From assembly GCA_955652245.1 (NCBI GenBank), contig CATPAV010000076.1:1-5216 (forward strand): DNA of 5,216 bases. The letters are read 5' to 3'. This document shows positions 1 to 5,216 of the stretch, piece after piece; position 1 is the first letter of the stretch, and the number at the start of each line of letters is the position of its first letter. The position numbers and the translations under genes are program-made. The notes under the pieces are model-generated. The model worked only from the letters and a program-made list of their open reading frames with translations, was not told the origin of the DNA and did no database searches. This DNA is from an uncultured Candidatus Udaeobacter sp. GTDB taxonomy: Bacteria > Verrucomicrobiota > Verrucomicrobiia > Chthoniobacterales > UBA10450.

Positions 1-218
1 ACGCTGAACCCGGCCAGCGCAGCCGCCAGTGCCGAAATATATTGCGGAGAGCTGTGGGGTCGGTCTCGAAAACATTCGGGGCGGCTACAAATTGGGTTTT
101 TCCGCATTTTTTGAATGTTCATGTCGCTCAGGTGTCTCACGTCCTGCATGTCGATCTTGTCTCGTCATCTTGCATTTCACTCTGAAGTCTGCCAAGGTGG
201 GAAACCGCTTTTTCACCG

Positions 219-2420
219 ATGAAATCATCTTTCCAACGGTCACTCGCGTTTTGCGCCATCCTTTTTGCATCGGCCATTGCGGCTCCGCCAGTCCTGGCGA
301 CATCAAAGGAAACGATCGCAGTCTCGGTGGGAAATCTTTTGCAGGAAGGCCATTACACGCGCCAGAAGCTGAACGAAGGAGTCTCGAGAAAATTCCTTCA
401 GACTTACCTGGAGCTGCTCGATTACAGTCATCTCTTTTTCACCCAACAAGACGTCGATACGCTCAACGCCAAACATGGGAATTCAATCGCCAGTGATGTT
501 CTTCTCGGCACGCTAAAACCTGCCTACGAAATTTACGATCTCTATGCCAGGCGCGTGGATGAGCGGGTCGCTAAAATAAAGGAGCTGTTGAAGCAGCCGA
601 CCGATTTTAAAAGCGACGCTACGATTGAGCTTAGCCGCCAAAAGTCGCCGTGGCCGAAAGATGAAGCGGAAGCCGATCAGCTCTGGCGCGGCCGGATCGC
701 AAACGAGCTGTTACAGGAACATCTAAGCGAGCATCCGATCGAGCCTGCCCCGCAATTGGTCGAGCGCCGCTATGATCGGCTTGCTCGCACCGTCCACGAG
801 GAAGATCGGGATGAGCAGGTGAAGCTCTTCCTCGATGCGCTCGCTCAAACCTACGATCCGCACTCCGAATATCTTAGTAAGGCCGACATGAAGAATTTCA
901 GCATTAACATGGGCCTTTCGCTGGTGGGAATTGGCGCCATGCTTCGCACCGAAGATGGCTACGCCAAAATAGAGAGCCTCGTTCCTGGCGGCCCCGCCCA
1001 AGTGGATGGACGGTTGAAAGTGGGCGACCGGATTAGCGCCGTGGCGCAGGGTTCGGCCGAATATGTCGATGTTCGCGAGATGCGGTTGGACAAAGTAGTG
1101 GAGATGATCCGCGGCAAGAAAGGCACCCATGTGCGCCTGCTCGTGATCCCGTCGGACGCGACCGATCCTTCCCGCCGCAAGAATGTCGAGCTCGTGCGCG
1201 ACGAGATTAAGCTGAAAGATCAGGAGGCGCGCGCCGACATTATTATCAAGAAAGATGAGAATGGCGATCCGATAAAGCTCGGCTGGCTTACGCTCCCCTC
1301 GTTTTATGCTGACATGGACAGGCACCAGAAAAGCACCACCCGCGATGTGCTCGCGCTGCTCAAACGGCTTAAGAAAGAAAACATCGCTGGCCTGGTGGTC
1401 GATCTTCGAAAAAATGGCGGCGGATCACTGGAAGAAGCGCTCTCCCTCACTGGTTTATTTTTGAAATCGGGCCCGATCGTCCAGACGAAAGATTACAACG
1501 GAAGCATTAGAATTTCGTCCGATCCAGACTCCGGTATCGCTTATTCCGGGCCGCTGGTGATCTTGACCAGCCGGCAGAGCGCGTCCGCGAGCGAGATTTT
1601 TGCGGCTGCTCTCCAAGATTATGGGCGCGCGGTAATTGTGGGCGACAAGAACACGTTCGGGAAAGGAACCGTGCAGACGATTCTCCCAATCGGCCGGTTC
1701 GCCTCTTTGCTGGGCAGCCATACCGACGAGGACGGCGCGCTGAAACTGACCATTCAAAAATTTTATCGCGTCGCCGGCGGCTCGACCCAGCTCCACGGTG
1801 TGGCCTCCGATATTGTCCTGCCGAGCTTGAGTGATCTGCCCGAATTTGGCGAAGGCGCGCTAAAGAATTGCCTGCCTTACGACGAAGTGCCGAAGGCGAA
1901 ATATACGAAATGGTCCGACACGCATTCGCTTTTTGTCGATCAATTGAAGCGACGCTCAGAAGAGCGGGCTAAAAACGATCCCGAATTCCATTACGTGATG
2001 GAGGACATCGATCGATTGCGTCACAAGATCGACTACAACCGAATTTCGCTGAACGAAGATGTCCGGAAAAAAGAGCTGCAGGACGATAAACTACGCAAAG
2101 AATTGCGCTCGAAAGAGCGTCTCGCGCGGAATCAAGAAGAACCGCGAATTTATCGGCTGACGCTCGACAGCGTCGATAAACCGAATCTCCAACTGATCAT
2201 GTATCCCGGAAAGCTGGCCGAGGCGAAGAAGAGCGGAGTTCCCCAGAAAGTTGTTCCTGAAGCCGCCCCGGATGCAGATTCGGATTTGATCGCCGGCGTT
2301 GGCGGCGGGGACGACACCAAAGAACCGGCCATTGATCCCGAGCGCGATGAAACGTTGAATATCTTAAACGATCTTGCCGATCTCTCCCGCGGACCCAAAA
2401 CGGCCAGCGTTCGTCCGTAG
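219..2420 (+). CDS. prc: Carboxy-terminal processing protease (Tsp/Prc family, peptidase S41)
   Basis: Periplasmic serine protease of the Tsp/Prc family, which degrades or trims proteins from their C-termini. The 733-residue product starts with a signal peptide (K2, R7, hydrophobic stretch about 9-26, likely cleavage after VLA at 27). An N-terminal Tsp-type helical domain follows (NHY-like GHYTRQKL, then LDYSHLFF). Next come a PDZ domain (about 231-312, loop LVGIG) and the S41 core (about 350-535) with DLRKNGGG at 395-402. The catalytic set is complete by comparison with E. coli Tsp: S456 in SASASE, D467 in QDYG and K482 in TFGKGTVQ. The C-terminal DUF3340-type region includes DPEFHYVM and ends with DETLNILNDLADL from residue 710, as in Tsp. 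It is longer than E. coli Tsp (682 aa), partly through an acidic, glycine-rich linker about 680-705. ATG 219 is the first standard start after an in-frame stop at 183; the only nearby purine-rich stretch (AAGGTGG, 194-200) is too far upstream for a normal Shine-Dalgarno. Family call very secure. Confidence 0.96.
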   Translation: MKSSFQRSLAFCAILFASAIAAPPVLATSKETIAVSVGNLLQEGHYTRQKLNEGVSRKFLQTYLELLDYSHLFFTQQDVDTLNAKHGNSIASDVLLGTLKPAYEIYDLYARRVDERVAKIKELLKQPTDFKSDATIELSRQKSPWPKDEAEADQLWRGRIANELLQEHLSEHPIEPAPQLVERRYDRLARTVHEEDRDEQVKLFLDALAQTYDPHSEYLSKADMKNFSINMGLSLVGIGAMLRTEDGYAKIESLVPGGPAQVDGRLKVGDRISAVAQGSAEYVDVREMRLDKVVEMIRGKKGTHVRLLVIPSDATDPSRRKNVELVRDEIKLKDQEARADIIIKKDENGDPIKLGWLTLPSFYADMDRHQKSTTRDVLALLKRLKKENIAGLVVDLRKNGGGSLEEALSLTGLFLKSGPIVQTKDYNGSIRISSDPDSGIAYSGPLVILTSRQSASASEIFAAALQDYGRAVIVGDKNTFGKGTVQTILPIGRFASLLGSHTDEDGALKLTIQKFYRVAGGSTQLHGVASDIVLPSLSDLPEFGEGALKNCLPYDEVPKAKYTKWSDTHSLFVDQLKRRSEERAKNDPEFHYVMEDIDRLRHKIDYNRISLNEDVRKKELQDDKLRKELRSKERLARNQEEPRIYRLTLDSVDKPNLQLIMYPGKLAEAKKSGVPQKVVPEAAPDADSDLIAGVGGGDDTKEPAIDPERDETLNILNDLADLSRGPKTASVRP

Positions 2421-2456
2421 CGCGGCTTTCGCAGACATAAAATTCGTGCGCACTAC
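2417..2456. repeat. Short GTAGCGC...CTAC element at the prc stop codon
   Basis: The stretch begins GTAGCGCGGCTTTCGC and ends GTGCGCACTAC. Its ends can pair through GTAG/CTAC and CGC/GCG with a two-base bulge. The first bases contain the prc TAG stop (2418-2420). Its opening resembles the GTAGCGCAGGCTTCC arm of the palindrome at 3155-3212. It occupies most of the gap before the convergent transpeptidase gene. There is no U-tract, so it is not a standard intrinsic terminator. The relation to the larger element is suggestive only. Confidence 0.3.
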
Positions 2457-2489
2457 GCTTCGGGTGAGCGAGCGGGACTAGCAGTTGGC

Positions 2490-3110
2490 TCATCGCCACC
2501 AAAACGGCGGGGCAAAGCGCGGATCGAAAGGCGGGCCGAAGTGCGGGTCTGCAAATCCAGTGCGTCGCCTCAGCATCGTGGACCGCGATTGCTCGGAATA
2601 GCGTCCCACCGGCGTCCTGCCAAACACAGTCACTGGAGTTCCGACGCTGACAGAATTGAAAAACTCAATCGCGTATTCTTCCGGCATGCGGACGCAGCCG
2701 TGCGACGCAGGATAGCCTGGCAGATAGCCGGCGTGCATTCCGTCTGCGCCGCTGAAGCGCATGAAGTAATGCATTGGCGCAGGAATGAATTTCCCTCCCG
2801 GAGGAACGCGCATGTCCGCATCGGCATCGGCCACGATTGTATTCCCGCGGGCATCGACAATTTTCCCGTACATGCTCGAGTAATGATCTCGCTCTTTGTC
2901 GAGAATTTTGAATGAGCCTCTCTCGGTGAGATGTCCGTAACGGCCACTCGAAATCGGCGTCGCCAGAACCGGGCGACCATTTTGAAGCAGATAAGCGGTT
3001 TGTTCCTCTAAATCGATCTCAACTGAAGTGCCAGGATTTTGTCCGAAAACTTGTACGAGCGTCAGGAGCAGAATCGGGACAGCCGAGCCGATTCCTTGGA
3101 AAACGTTCAC
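2490..3110 (-). CDS. L,D-transpeptidase (YkuD domain), exported
   Basis: Likely envelope L,D-transpeptidase, a cysteine enzyme that forms 3-3 peptidoglycan cross-links or attaches proteins to peptidoglycan. The 206-residue product has a hydrophobic N-terminus (about 8-23, IGSAVPILLLTLVQVF) that would act as signal peptide or anchor. The YkuD domain begins with VEIDLEEQTAYLLQNG at about 30 and continues to about 164. The active-site motif is complete: H126 in MHAG, then SHGCVRM at 136-142 with catalytic C139 and R141. The C-terminal 35 residues form a basic then Pro/Phe-rich tail (FGPPFDPRFAPPFWWR) of unknown role. The chosen start is GTG at 3110. No clear Shine-Dalgarno precedes it, and the N-terminus has no positive residue before the hydrophobic stretch, so the start is uncertain. 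The frame stays open upstream but offers no ATG. It lies 98 bp downstream of thyA on the same strand and converges on the prc gene with a 69-bp gap. The exact physiological substrate cannot be read from sequence. Confidence 0.92.
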   Translation of the reverse strand: MNVFQGIGSAVPILLLTLVQVFGQNPGTSVEIDLEEQTAYLLQNGRPVLATPISSGRYGHLTERGSFKILDKERDHYSSMYGKIVDARGNTIVADADADMRVPPGGKFIPAPMHYFMRFSGADGMHAGYLPGYPASHGCVRMPEEYAIEFFNSVSVGTPVTVFGRTPVGRYSEQSRSTMLRRRTGFADPHFGPPFDPRFAPPFWWR

Positions 3111-3154
3111 AACGTACTTAACCCGCCCGACAGTCGAAAGTCTCAGACGACAAA

Positions 3155-3212
3155 GTAGGGCAAACGTCCCGCTTGCTTAAGGCAACAGGCGCAAGCCGGA
3201 AGCCTGCGCTAC
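3155..3212. repeat. Long imperfect palindrome between thyA and the L,D-transpeptidase gene
   Basis: Two 22-bp arms (3155-3176 and 3191-3212) are inverted copies of each other at 17 of 22 positions, around a 14-bp centre. Each arm reads outside-in as GTAG(C/G)GCA..C.TCC.GCTTGC. The outer end of the right arm contains the thyA TAG stop (3211-3209), so the element fits tightly against the gene end. As RNA it would form a long stem between the two minus-strand genes and could act in termination or 3'-end protection. It resembles dispersed REP/MITE-like palindromes; only this one full copy is in the window. Confidence 0.6.
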
Positions 3213-4003
3213 ACCGCGATGGGAGCTTTGATTGCCGGGTGTGGATCGTAGCCGATTAGCTCGAAATCTTCGAAGCGGAACTCGCGGAGGTTTTTAATCG
3301 CGGGATTCAACTGAATCCGTGGTAAAGATCGACAATCGCGAGAAAGCTGCACGCGCGCCTGGTCGAGATGGTTTTGATAAAGATGCAAATCGCCGAAGGT
3401 ATGAATGAATTCTCCTGGTTTTAGATCGCAGACCTGCGCGACCATTAATGTGAGCAGCGAATAGGACGCGATATTGAATGGCACTCCGAGAAATAGATCG
3501 GCACTGCGCTGGTAAAGCTGGCAGCTCAACTCGCCGTCTTGCACGTAAAACTGGAAAAGCACGTGACACGGCGGCAGCGCCATCTTGTCGATCTCGGCCG
3601 GATTCCACGCGCTCACAATCAATCGGCGGCTCTGCGGGTTTTCTTTGATCTCGGAGATGACGTTATCGATCTGATCCGCGCGCACTCCGTGCTCGCCGCG
3701 CCAATCACGCCATTGCGCGCCGTAAACGCGGCCGAGATCGCCGGCGTCATCAGCCCATTCGTCCCAGATCGTCACGCCATGTTCGTTGAGGTAACGAACG
3801 TTTGTGTCACCGCGCAGAAACCAGAGCAGTTCGTAAATGATCGATTTGGTGTGAAGTTTCTTAGTCGTCAATAGCGGAAACGTCTCTCGCAAATCGAACC
3901 GCATCTGTGCACCAAAGATCGACAATGTGCCTGTGCCGGTGCGGTCGGCGCGCGCCTGGCCTTGATCGAGTACAAGCCGGAGCAGATTATGATATTCGCG
4001 CAC
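3209..4003 (-). CDS. thyA: Thymidylate synthase
   Basis: Cytosolic enzyme that methylates dUMP to dTMP with methylene-tetrahydrofolate as carbon and hydride donor. The 264-residue product has the same length as E. coli ThyA and aligns without obvious gaps. Visible family features are DRTGTGTLSIFG at 20-31 (R21 binds the dUMP phosphate), ELLWFLRGDTN at 58-68, IWDEWAD at 79-85, the catalytic cysteine C146 in LPPCH, SCQLYQRSADLFLGVPFNIASY (160-181, with R166, D169 and N177), and the C-terminal YDPHPAIKAPIAV. The start giving family length is GTG at 4003. The Shine-Dalgarno GGGAGG (4023-4018) is then 14 nt away, longer than usual. An in-frame ATT at 4012 would sit 5 nt from it and add three residues. 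The TAG stop lies inside the palindromic element 3155-3212. It is divergent from dnaK across 349 bp and may be co-transcribed with the downstream L,D-transpeptidase gene. Confidence 0.97.
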   Translation of the reverse strand: MREYHNLLRLVLDQGQARADRTGTGTLSIFGAQMRFDLRETFPLLTTKKLHTKSIIYELLWFLRGDTNVRYLNEHGVTIWDEWADDAGDLGRVYGAQWRDWRGEHGVRADQIDNVISEIKENPQSRRLIVSAWNPAEIDKMALPPCHVLFQFYVQDGELSCQLYQRSADLFLGVPFNIASYSLLTLMVAQVCDLKPGEFIHTFGDLHLYQNHLDQARVQLSRDCRSLPRIQLNPAIKNLREFRFEDFELIGYDPHPAIKAPIAV

Positions 4004-4017
4004 GCGAGAAATTATCG

Positions 4018-4023
4018 CCTCCC
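4018..4023 (-). promoter_or_regulatory. thyA Shine-Dalgarno
   Basis: GGGAGG on the minus strand is the only good ribosome binding site upstream of thyA. It lies 14 nt from the GTG start that fits the family and 5 nt from an in-frame ATT at 4012. It therefore bears on which codon initiates. Confidence 0.5.
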
Positions 4024-4048
4024 GCGTTTTTCGAAAATAAAAAAATGC

Positions 4049-4057
4049 TGCTATGAT
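4049..4057 (+). promoter_or_regulatory. Extended -10 promoter reading toward dnaK
   Basis: TGCTATGAT matches the extended -10 consensus TGnTATAAT at all but one base. The hexamer is 4052-4057, preceded by an A-rich tract (4034-4045). The -35 position (about 4029-4034, TTTCGA) is poor, which is usual for extended -10 promoters. The predicted transcript start is about 4063-4064 (GG), just before the structured RNA at 4075. It is seen by pattern only and is untested. Confidence 0.5.
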
Positions 4058-4062
4058 GAGTA

Positions 4063-4183
4063 GGCGAGCTTCAATCGAGCCGACGAAACCTTTAGGGGGG
4101 AGCGAAAGCCGCTGGTTTTGATTCGGAGAACCTCTTCGACGAGCGGCAAGCCAAGCTAAAAGGAGAGTGTCGCATTGGCTCGA
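4063..4183 (+). ncRNA. Candidate structured leader RNA (riboswitch- or thermosensor-like), family unknown
   Basis: The region downstream of the extended -10 promoter contains nested complementary segments that together make one closed fold. P1 pairs 4075-4084 (TCGAGCC + GAC) with 4177-4183 plus 4169-4171, leaving a GCATT bulge (4172-4176). P1b pairs CCTTT 4089-4093 with AAAGG 4159-4163. P2 pairs GCCGCT 4108-4113 with AGCGGC 4142-4147. P3 pairs GGTTTT 4114-4119 with AGAACC 4127-4132 around a 7-nt loop. The unpaired joining strands are purine-rich (GAAA 4085-4088; 4094-4107), as in ligand-binding RNAs. The AAACC...GCGAAAGCCGCTGG pattern loosely recalls the c-di-GMP-I (GEMM) core, but I see no matching tetraloop receptor or GGUAGCC segment, so I do not call it that. 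The P1b 3' strand overlaps the Shine-Dalgarno AAAGGAG. Helices were found by eye; no energy or covariation test was made. Confidence 0.42.
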
Positions 4184-4243
4184 CCCAAAGGCACAAAACG
4201 AGACGGATTGTCTCGTTTCGCCCTATATAAGCTCGACATATAA
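4175..4243 (+). CDS. Possible 22-residue leader peptide, TTG start
   Basis: A short open frame TTG GCT CGA ... ATA TAA begins 9 nt after a strong Shine-Dalgarno (AAAAGGAG, 4158-4165). The product would start M-ARPKGTKRDG and be basic in its first half, then more hydrophobic. Both its ribosome binding site and its start region fall in the closing helices of the candidate leader RNA, which would fit translational control. It also spans the inverted repeat 4196-4218, and its stop codon overlaps the TATAAT box at 4239-4244. I recognise no family. Reasons for doubt are the TTG start, the tiny size and the overlap with promoter elements. It could be chance. Confidence 0.2.
   Translation: MARPKGTKRDGLSRFALYKLDI
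4196..4218. promoter_or_regulatory. Perfect 9-bp inverted repeat (operator or weak terminator)
   Basis: AAACGAGAC (4196-4204) and GTCTCGTTT (4210-4218) are perfect inverted copies separated by GGATT. The repeat lies after the candidate leader RNA and ends where the -35 region of the TATAAT box at 4239-4244 would fall. As a DNA site it could be a repressor operator. As RNA it makes a 9-bp hairpin followed by only three U residues on the + strand (four on the - strand), so a terminator role would be weak. The sequence alone does not decide. Confidence 0.45.
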
Positions 4244-4244
4244 T
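4239..4244 (+). promoter_or_regulatory. -10 box TATAAT, likely dnaK-proximal promoter
   Basis: An exact consensus TATAAT lies 108 bp before the dnaK ATG, with a predicted start about 4250 and a leader near 100 nt. There is no good -35: the 17-bp-spaced hexamer 4216-4221 is TTTCGC. The site may therefore need an activator or be weak. The inverted repeat 4196-4218 abuts the -35 zone. Confidence 0.4.
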
Positions 4245-4319
4245 CTGCATTAACATCTTATTAACAAGAACTTATCTCACAGAACCAAACATGGCTCGCC
4301 TCTTGCTGAAAAGCAGTAG

Positions 4320-4343
4320 GGTCGAACTCTCGACCAGAAAGGA
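4320..4343 (+). promoter_or_regulatory. Hairpin abutting dnaK Shine-Dalgarno
   Basis: GGTCGA (4320-4325) and TCGACC (4330-4335) form a perfect 6-bp stem with a four-base loop (ACTC). Two bases later comes the dnaK Shine-Dalgarno AAAGGA (4338-4343), 9 nt before ATG 4353. The stem does not cover the Shine-Dalgarno itself, so an effect on ribosome access or mRNA stability is an inference. Confidence 0.45.
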
Positions 4344-4352
4344 TTTCATTTT

Positions 4353-5216
4353 ATGGCTAAAGTCTTAGGTATCGATTTGGGCACCACCAACTCCTGCATG
4401 GCCGTCATGGAGGGTGGCGACCCCGTGGTTTTGGAAAATTCGGAAGGCGCCCGCACGACGCCCTCTGTGGTTGCATTTACGAAAAGTGGTGAGCGATTGG
4501 TCGGCCAGGCCGCGAAGCGTCAGGCTGTAACCAATCCAGCGAATACCATTTTCTCAATCAAGCGATTCATGGGCCGCAAGTACGACGAGGTCCATGAGGA
4601 AGAGCACCGCGTTCCGTATAAAATCGTCAAGGCGGCGAACGGTGACGCGCATGTGCAAGTAGAGGTGAACGGCCAACGCAAGACATTTTCACCGCCGGAA
4701 ATTTCCGCGATGATTTTGTCGAAGATGAAAGCTGACGCCGAAGCCAAGCTCGGTGAAAAAATCACGCAGGCGGTCATTACCGTTCCGGCGTATTTCAATG
4801 ATTCGCAGCGCAATGCGACCAAAGACGCAGGCAAGATCGCCGGCCTGGAAGTATTGCGGATCATCAACGAGCCAACAGCCGCGTCTCTCGCTTACGGGCT
4901 CGACAAGAAGAAAGATGAGAAGATTGCGGTTTACGATTTGGGCGGCGGCACGTTCGACATTTCCGTTCTCGAGATCGGCGATGGCGTTTTCGAAGTGAAG
5001 GCGACCAACGGTGACACGCACCTGGGCGGCGATGATTGGGATGCCCGCATCATGGATTGGATCGTCAGTGAATTCAAGAAAGACACCGGCATCGATTTGA
5101 CGAAGCAGCCGGATGCGATCCAACGCATCAAGGAAGAAGCCGAGAAAGCAAAGATCGCGCTTTCATCCACGCAGGAATACGAAATCAACCTGCCGTTCAT
5201 CACAGCGGACGCGAGC
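4353..5216 (+). CDS. dnaK: Chaperone DnaK (Hsp70), N-terminal 288 codons; truncated by window edge
   Basis: ATP-dependent Hsp70 chaperone of the cytosol, working with DnaJ and GrpE in folding and stress response. The frame is open from ATG 4353 to the right edge; the window holds most of the nucleotide-binding domain only. Visible signatures are GIDLGTTNSC at 6-15 (phosphate loop), NTIFSIKRFMGR with catalytic K70, VITVPAYFND at 141-150, INEPTAASLAYGLDK at 171-185, DLGGGTFDIS at 195-204 and NGDTHLGGDDWD at 219-230. The segment around 76-110 matches the longer Gram-negative type of DnaK. The start is secure: it has the typical MAKVLGIDLG beginning, and Shine-Dalgarno AAAGGA (4338-4343) lies 9 nt upstream. 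A hairpin (4320-4335) sits two nucleotides before that site. No CIRCE (HrcA) inverted repeat was seen upstream. Whether grpE or dnaJ follows is outside the window. Confidence 0.98.
   Translation, partial: MAKVLGIDLGTTNSCMAVMEGGDPVVLENSEGARTTPSVVAFTKSGERLVGQAAKRQAVTNPANTIFSIKRFMGRKYDEVHEEEHRVPYKIVKAANGDAHVQVEVNGQRKTFSPPEISAMILSKMKADAEAKLGEKITQAVITVPAYFNDSQRNATKDAGKIAGLEVLRIINEPTAASLAYGLDKKKDEKIAVYDLGGGTFDISVLEIGDGVFEVKATNGDTHLGGDDWDARIMDWIVSEFKKDTGIDLTKQPDAIQRIKEEAEKAKIALSSTQEYEINLPFITADAS

Noticed and set aside
1..218. Possible 3' end of an upstream gene at the left edge (open frames 1-114 and 3-185, +).
   Set aside because: Neither reading gives a recognisable protein end, and short open frames are expected at an edge. 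No RNA gene, terminator or convincing promoter was seen in this stretch either.
29..496. 155-residue + strand frame overlapping the prc start.
   Set aside because: It is a shadow: the overlapping frame encodes the recognisable signal peptide and N-terminal domain of Tsp, while this one resembles nothing and has no ribosome site.
723..1325. 200-residue minus-strand frame inside prc.
   Set aside because: It lies antisense to the conserved PDZ and core region; its composition is that of a reverse reading of a coding strand.
2417..2489. Bidirectional intrinsic terminator between prc and the transpeptidase gene.
   Set aside because: Only a short, bulged stem can be drawn and there is no T-run on either strand.
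4054..4100. Hammerhead-like core (ATGATGA, a GTaGGC/GCCgAC stem, then GAAA).
   Set aside because: The essential C of CUGANGA is replaced by A, and no helix III with an NUH cleavage site can be formed after GAAA.
4085..4152. c-di-GMP-I (GEMM) or ydaO (c-di-AMP) riboswitch.
   Set aside because: Only short segments agree (AAACC, GCGAAAGCC, CGGAGAACC). The tetraloop receptor and GGUAGCC part of GEMM, and the GGGGUGAAU and 3' GCUAACC parts of ydaO, are not in place. Kept as unknown family.
4250..4277. Another promoter with TTAACA and TTATCT before dnaK.
   Set aside because: The -35 is fair but the -10 agrees poorly with consensus; the nearby TATAAT is a better candidate.
4291..4368. 25-codon ATG frame overlapping the dnaK start (MARLLLKSS...).
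   Set aside because: It has no Shine-Dalgarno and overlaps the dnaK start out of frame; probably chance.

Overview
The window looks like a piece of a Gram-negative bacterial chromosome of moderate-to-high GC. It is tentatively from the Verrucomicrobiota or a related soil lineage. The Gram-negative assignment rests on a periplasmic Tsp/Prc-type protease with a signal peptide, a YkuD-type L,D-transpeptidase, and a DnaK carrying the longer Gram-negative-type ATPase domain. The phylum is an inference from the overall look of DnaK and from GTAGCGC-type palindromic repeats at gene ends; it is not proven here.

Layout, left to right. Positions 1-218 hold no gene I can support. Positions 219-2420 (+) encode a complete carboxy-terminal processing protease (prc/tsp family, S41). 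Its stop codon lies inside a small GTAGCGC...GCGCACTAC element. Convergent to it is an L,D-transpeptidase (2490-3110, -). Next is a 98-bp spacer containing a long imperfect palindrome that runs into the stop codon of thymidylate synthase thyA (3209-4003, -). thyA and the transpeptidase lie on the same strand and could be co-transcribed. A 349-bp divergent intergenic region (4004-4352) then separates thyA from dnaK (4353 to the right edge, +, truncated by the window).

The most interesting part is the thyA-dnaK intergenic region. It has an extended -10 promoter (TGCTATGAT) followed by about 110 nt that fold on paper into a closed, multi-helix RNA. The last strand of that fold buries a good Shine-Dalgarno sequence (AAAGGAG) and the start region of a 22-codon TTG-initiated ORF. 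After it come a perfect 9-bp inverted repeat, a perfect TATAAT box, and a hairpin directly abutting the dnaK Shine-Dalgarno. I saw no CIRCE operator. The arrangement suggests a structured leader or small RNA with riboswitch- or thermosensor-like logic upstream of the chaperone gene. I could not assign it to a known RNA family.

Functionally, the protease and the transpeptidase both act in the cell envelope: Tsp/Prc trims periplasmic proteins, including in E. coli a peptidoglycan hydrolase, and the transpeptidase cross-links peptidoglycan or anchors proteins. thyA supplies dTMP and dnaK is the Hsp70 chaperone. Beyond the possible thyA-transpeptidase transcript, nothing shows that these genes form one pathway.
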